In this document: in pieces, positions 6,601 to 8,501 of the stretch
Layout: the number at the start of each line of letters is the position of its first letter
How positions within the stretch are numbered: the first letter of the stretch is position 1
Assembly (NCBI GenBank): GCA_016303035.1
Contig: JAEDML010000048.1
Span: forward strand, 1 to 8,501
Reading direction: 5' to 3'
Origin: Clostridiaceae bacterium
Lineage (GTDB): Bacteria; Bacillota; Clostridia; Oscillospirales; Acutalibacteraceae
DNA length: 8,501 bases
Translations under genes and position numbers: made by a program
Notes under the pieces: generated by a model
Told to the model about the DNA's origin: nothing
Databases searched by the model: none
Seen by the model: only the letters and a program-made list of their open reading frames with translations

Positions 6601-6767
6601 GCGGCAGCGAAAAGGTTGTAGATATAGCCTGCTCCAACAAAGACGGCATAGTGGGCGATACGCTTGCTGATTCGCTTACCGCGGGCTCTGCAAAGGGATA
6701 TACCAAGGAATGGAACATCAACGGCGAAGAGGTTACAATCGGCGTTGAAAGGGTGCAGTCCAACTAA
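3609..6767 (+). CDS. ileS: Isoleucyl-tRNA synthetase, long (type 2-like) form
   Basis: Class I synthetase that charges tRNA-Ile and hydrolyses mischarged Val-tRNA-Ile. From GTG 3609 it has 1052 residues, longer than the usual bacterial type 1 form (about 920-940). Motifs in order: PPTANGKPHIGH with HIGH at 55-58; CPRC at 182-185; CP1 editing-domain elements WTTTPW (from Trp222) and HTAPAFGEDD (329-338); CWRC at 400-403; a Cys cluster C472/C474 and C511/C514, probably metal-binding; KMSKS at 601-605; then an anticodon-binding helical domain and a long C-terminal extension. The C-terminal zinc ribbon of type 1 enzymes is not visible: the last 150 residues hold a single Cys. These traits fit the eukaryote/archaeal-like IleRS2 group, often mupirocin-insensitive, but resistance is inferred, not seen. 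The gene follows a structured leader with an intrinsic terminator and precedes a small membrane protein gene by 21 nt. Confidence 0.96.
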   Translation: MYKSISPNLNFVEEEKKIEKFWQDEKIFEKSVETRAKGEPYVFYDGPPTANGKPHIGHVLTRVIKDMIPRYRTMKGYMVPRKAGWDTHGLPVELEVEKLLGLDGKEQIEQYGLEPFIDHCKESVWKYKGMWEDFSRTVGFWADMDDPYVTYHNDFIESEWWALKQIYEKGLLYKGFKIVPYCPRCGTPLSSHEVAQGYKSVKERSAVVRFKAKGEDAYFLAWTTTPWTLPSNVALCVNPDEIYCKVKAADGYTYYMAEALLDKVLGKLGSEDTPPYEILESFKGSELEYREYEPLFECVKPVCEKQNKKGHYITCDSYVTMTDGTGIVHTAPAFGEDDARVGRKYDLPFVQFVDSKGDLTNETPYAGVFVKDADPMVLKDLDSKGLLFDAPKFEHEYPFCWRCDTPLIYYARESWFIKMTDVKEDLIRNNNTVNWIPESIGKGRFGDWLENVQDWGISRNRYWGTPLNIWQCECGHMHSIGSIEELKSMSDNCPDDIELHRPYIDAVTIKCPKCGKQMHRVPEVIDCWFDSGSMPFAQHHYPFENKELFESQFPADFISEAVDQTRGWFYSLLAISTLIFNKAPYKNVIVLGHVQDENGQKMSKSKGNAVDPFDALKTYGADAIRWYFYTNSAPWLPNRFHSKAVIEGQRKFMGTLWNTYAFYVLYANIDEFDPTKYSINNCQLTVMDKWLLSKLNSMVNAVDENLANYRIPEAARALQEFVDDMSNWYVRRGRERYWVQGLTDDKIAAYMTLYTALVTTAKAAAPMVPFIADSIYLNLVRSVDKSAPESVHLCDFPTVNTEYIDNTLEEKMDEVLKIVALGRAARNGSSRKNRQPLSVMYVKADTALDGYYADIIKDELNIKQVSFTDEVDGFITYRFKPQLKTVGPKYGKQLNEIRVSLSELDGNAAKAELDLNGSITLKLPSGDVILTAEDLLIESEQREGFYTISDKGITVALDTALTPELIEEGFVRELVSKIQTMRKEAGFNVMDHINVTLSGSEKVVDIACSNKDGIVGDTLADSLTAGSAKGYTKEWNINGEEVTIGVERVQSN

Positions 6768-6788
6768 TCTTGAAAGGAGAAATCCGTA

Positions 6789-7127
6789 ATGGCAGATAAT
6801 TTCAATGATTTTTATGAGGATATCAGCTCTTCATCCACTCCGATAGCTCCGAAAAGGACGCTTAAAAGCGTTACCGTAAGCTATGAGAACGGAATTTTCA
6901 AAAATATCGGTAAAATTATCAAGGCGCTTGCCTTTATAGTTTCAATCGGTATTTTCGTTCTCGCCGCCGTGCTTGCCGCCGTGCTTATTATGCTGGATAA
7001 GTTTTTTATCGTAGTGGCAATCGGCGTTATAATTATCGGCGCCGTACTCGCCGCGATAGCGCTGTTCCTTATATACGGAATGGGGCATATTATTACGCAG
7101 AATGATGAAATTTTACGGCGTTTGTAG
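6789..7127 (+). CDS. Small two-helix membrane protein, function unknown
   Basis: A 112-residue protein. Residues 1-42 are polar (acidic at 1-12, then a Ser/Thr/Pro patch and basic KRTLK). Two long hydrophobic segments follow, about 45-69 (ALAFIVSIGIFVLAAVLAAV core) and 72-97, separated by a short LDK turn, and the C-terminus is short and polar (QNDEILRRL). This predicts a helical hairpin; by the positive-inside rule the topology is not obvious. No catalytic or binding motif is visible and I do not recognise the family. The start is well supported (AAAGGAG at 6773-6779, about 9 nt before ATG). It begins 21 nt after ileS and is followed by a strong terminator, so it is the last gene of the ileS transcript. 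No functional link to IleRS is evident. Confidence 0.8.
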   Translation: MADNFNDFYEDISSSSTPIAPKRTLKSVTVSYENGIFKNIGKIIKALAFIVSIGIFVLAAVLAAVLIMLDKFFIVVAIGVIIIGAVLAAIALFLIYGMGHIITQNDEILRRL

Positions 7128-7148
7128 TTTTAATTTATATTTTTAAAA

Positions 7149-7182
7149 GGAAAGTCCCTGAAAGCGGGGGCTTTCCTTTTTT
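7149..7182 (+). terminator. Intrinsic terminator ending the ileS transcript
   Basis: Twelve-pair stem GGAAAGTCCCTG (7149-7160) with CGGGGGCTTTCC (7165-7176), containing two G-T pairs and an AAAG loop, followed by six T residues (7177-7182). It begins 21 nt after the membrane protein stop. The A-run before the stem could also pair with the T-run, giving weak activity on the opposite strand. Confidence 0.92.
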
Positions 7183-7223
7183 GACTAAATTTGCAAAAAA
7201 ATTACTTAATTTGTCGAATTTGG

Positions 7224-7252
7224 TTGACATAACTATTTAATATATATATAAT
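7224..7252 (+). promoter_or_regulatory. Consensus sigma-A promoter of the cell-wall hydrolase gene
   Basis: TTGACA (7224-7229), 17-nt spacer, TATAAT (7247-7252): both hexamers and the spacer match the vegetative consensus exactly. The 40 bases upstream are very AT-rich with A/T tracts (a possible UP element). Transcription would start near 7259, giving a leader of about 34 nt before the ATG at 7293. No operator-like palindrome is evident. Confidence 0.85.
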
Positions 7253-7292
7253 TAAATTGAATATTATTGTGATTCGGAGCCGGAGGACTGCA

Positions 7293-8501
7293 ATGTTAAG
7301 GTTTAAGAAAATCTTCTGTGTGGCTTTAAGTGTGATTATGCTTATTCTAACGCTGTTTATAAGCAGCGTTACTTCCCTTGCGGCAACCTATACAACCGGT
7401 TTCGTAAATGCTACAAATGTTAATGTGCGTTCAGGACCCTCAACTTCGTATGAGTCACTCGGTAAAATTTCAAATGTCACGGTGGAAATTCTTGAGGAAA
7501 CTAATACTTCAGGCGGACTTTGGTATAAAATAAAATACGGCAATATAGTCGGATATATTTACAGCGGCGGCAGTGAAAACTGGGTTACAAACATCACTGT
7601 ACATAATACCGAAAACGATACTACATTTGAGCAACAGCTCGCGGCGTTTCCGGAGGATTACCGCGAGGATCTTCGTAAGCTTCACGCCGTTTACCCGAAT
7701 TGGAAATTTGAAGCAAATTACATCGTTCCGTCTCTTGATGAAGTAGTGGCAAACGAATCGGTTAACCGCCGTAAACAGGTTAATTTTACTGCCGACGGTG
7801 TTTCGTGGCGTTCTATGGGCGAGCATTCGTACGATTGGGGTACAGGCAAATGGGCTGTCACAAACGGCGGTTGGACCGGCGCTTCAAGGGAGGTAATCGC
7901 ATATTATGCCGATCCGCGCAACTTCTTAAATTCAACCGATATTTTTATGTTTGCACAGCAAAGCTATGATGCGGCAACCCAGAACGCGGCAGGCGTCGAA
8001 AAAATTGTAGCCGGAACCTTTCTTGCAAACGGTCACAGCGACGGCTCATATATAAACGATATAATGGAGGCGGCTAGGCAAACCAATGTAAGCCCTTATG
8101 TTATAGCCTCAATGATTATTCAGGAGCAGGGCGTTAATGGCAGCAGCTTATCCTTGGGAGTAGAAGTAGACGGAGTAAAATACTATAATTTCTTTAATGT
8201 TCAAGCATCAGGCGCAACAGACGAACAGGTTATTTTAAACGGTATCAACTACGCTGTAAGTCAGGGTTGGAATACGCGGCTTAAATCAATAATCGGCGGC
8301 GCGAAATTTTATGCTACAAAATATATTTCCGTAGGACAGGATACATATTTTTATATGAATTTCAATATAATCGGAAATATAGATTATAATCATCAGTACG
8401 CGCAAAATGTCTATGATTCCCGTGCTAAGGGCAGAAAAATGTCAAAGACATACATAAACGATTATAATTCTTCGCTCACCTTTAAAATACCGGTTTACAG
8501 C
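7293..8501 (+). CDS. Secreted SH3-domain glucosaminidase-like cell-wall hydrolase (3' end outside window)
   Basis: The frame is open for 403 codons to the window edge, so the protein is incomplete at its C-terminus. Residues 1-31 are a Sec signal peptide (basic MLRFKK, hydrophobic core 8-29, probable cleavage after SLA or SLAA). Residues 34-97 form a bacterial SH3-like domain (ATNVNVRSGPSTSYESLG, then WYKIKYGNIVGYIYS), usually a wall-binding module. Residues 114-215 (PEDYREDLRKLHAVYPNWKFEA, then YYADPRNFLN) are a stretch commonly joined to clostridial glucosaminidases. From about 250 a glucosaminidase (GH73-like) domain follows, with ASMIIQEQG at 272-280, where Glu278 is the likely catalytic acid, and YYNFFNVQASGA (297-308). 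I infer cleavage of the N-acetylglucosaminyl bond in peptidoglycan, for wall turnover or daughter-cell separation. GGAGG at 7282-7286 supports the start, and a consensus promoter precedes it. Further wall-binding domains may lie beyond the window. Confidence 0.88.
   Translation, partial: MLRFKKIFCVALSVIMLILTLFISSVTSLAATYTTGFVNATNVNVRSGPSTSYESLGKISNVTVEILEETNTSGGLWYKIKYGNIVGYIYSGGSENWVTNITVHNTENDTTFEQQLAAFPEDYREDLRKLHAVYPNWKFEANYIVPSLDEVVANESVNRRKQVNFTADGVSWRSMGEHSYDWGTGKWAVTNGGWTGASREVIAYYADPRNFLNSTDIFMFAQQSYDAATQNAAGVEKIVAGTFLANGHSDGSYINDIMEAARQTNVSPYVIASMIIQEQGVNGSSLSLGVEVDGVKYYNFFNVQASGATDEQVILNGINYAVSQGWNTRLKSIIGGAKFYATKYISVGQDTYFYMNFNIIGNIDYNHQYAQNVYDSRAKGRKMSKTYINDYNSSLTFKIPVYS

Noticed and set aside
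7241..7252. TATATATATA run as a tandem repeat
   Set aside because: It is short and is explained as the -10 region of a consensus promoter.

Overview
The window looks like a piece of a Clostridia chromosome, most likely a Ruminococcaceae/Oscillospiraceae-type gut anaerobe. This is inferred from the rsmD-coaD pair followed by a Clostridia-type coiled-coil gene, Gram-positive ribosome binding sites and sigma-A promoters, a lipoprotein-type MetQ, and a long type-2-like isoleucyl-tRNA synthetase. I could not compare it with a database, so the genus is not established. All genes I can support are on the + strand. The window is mostly housekeeping; I see no mobile element, CRISPR array, tRNA or rRNA.

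Region 1 (1-1757) is the 3' part of a methionine ABC importer operon: the last codons of an upstream gene (probably metN, the ATPase), metI (permease) overlapping it by 4 nt, a 140-nt spacer, and metQ (substrate-binding lipoprotein), closed by a long perfect hairpin. The spacer holds a possible 23-codon ORF enclosed by inverted repeats.

Region 2 (1800-3428) starts at a sigma-A-like promoter and carries rsmD (16S rRNA methyltransferase), coaD (phosphopantetheine adenylyltransferase, overlapping rsmD by 1 nt) and a coiled-coil protein related to DivIVA / V-ATPase subunit H-like proteins of Clostridia.

Region 3 (3429-7182) has a 180-nt structured leader that ends in a strong intrinsic terminator only 22 nt before the GTG start of ileS. 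ileS must therefore be expressed by readthrough or controlled antitermination. The leader lacks a convincing T-box. A small two-helix membrane protein of unknown function follows ileS, then a second strong terminator.

Region 4 (7183-8501) opens with a consensus promoter (TTGACA, 17 nt, TATAAT) driving a secreted cell-wall hydrolase with a signal peptide, an SH3-like domain and a glucosaminidase-like domain. This gene runs off the right edge.

The most interesting points are the terminator-bearing ileS leader and the hairpin-enclosed small ORF between metI and metQ. Both are candidate amino-acid-responsive control elements, but both are hand-derived and unproven.
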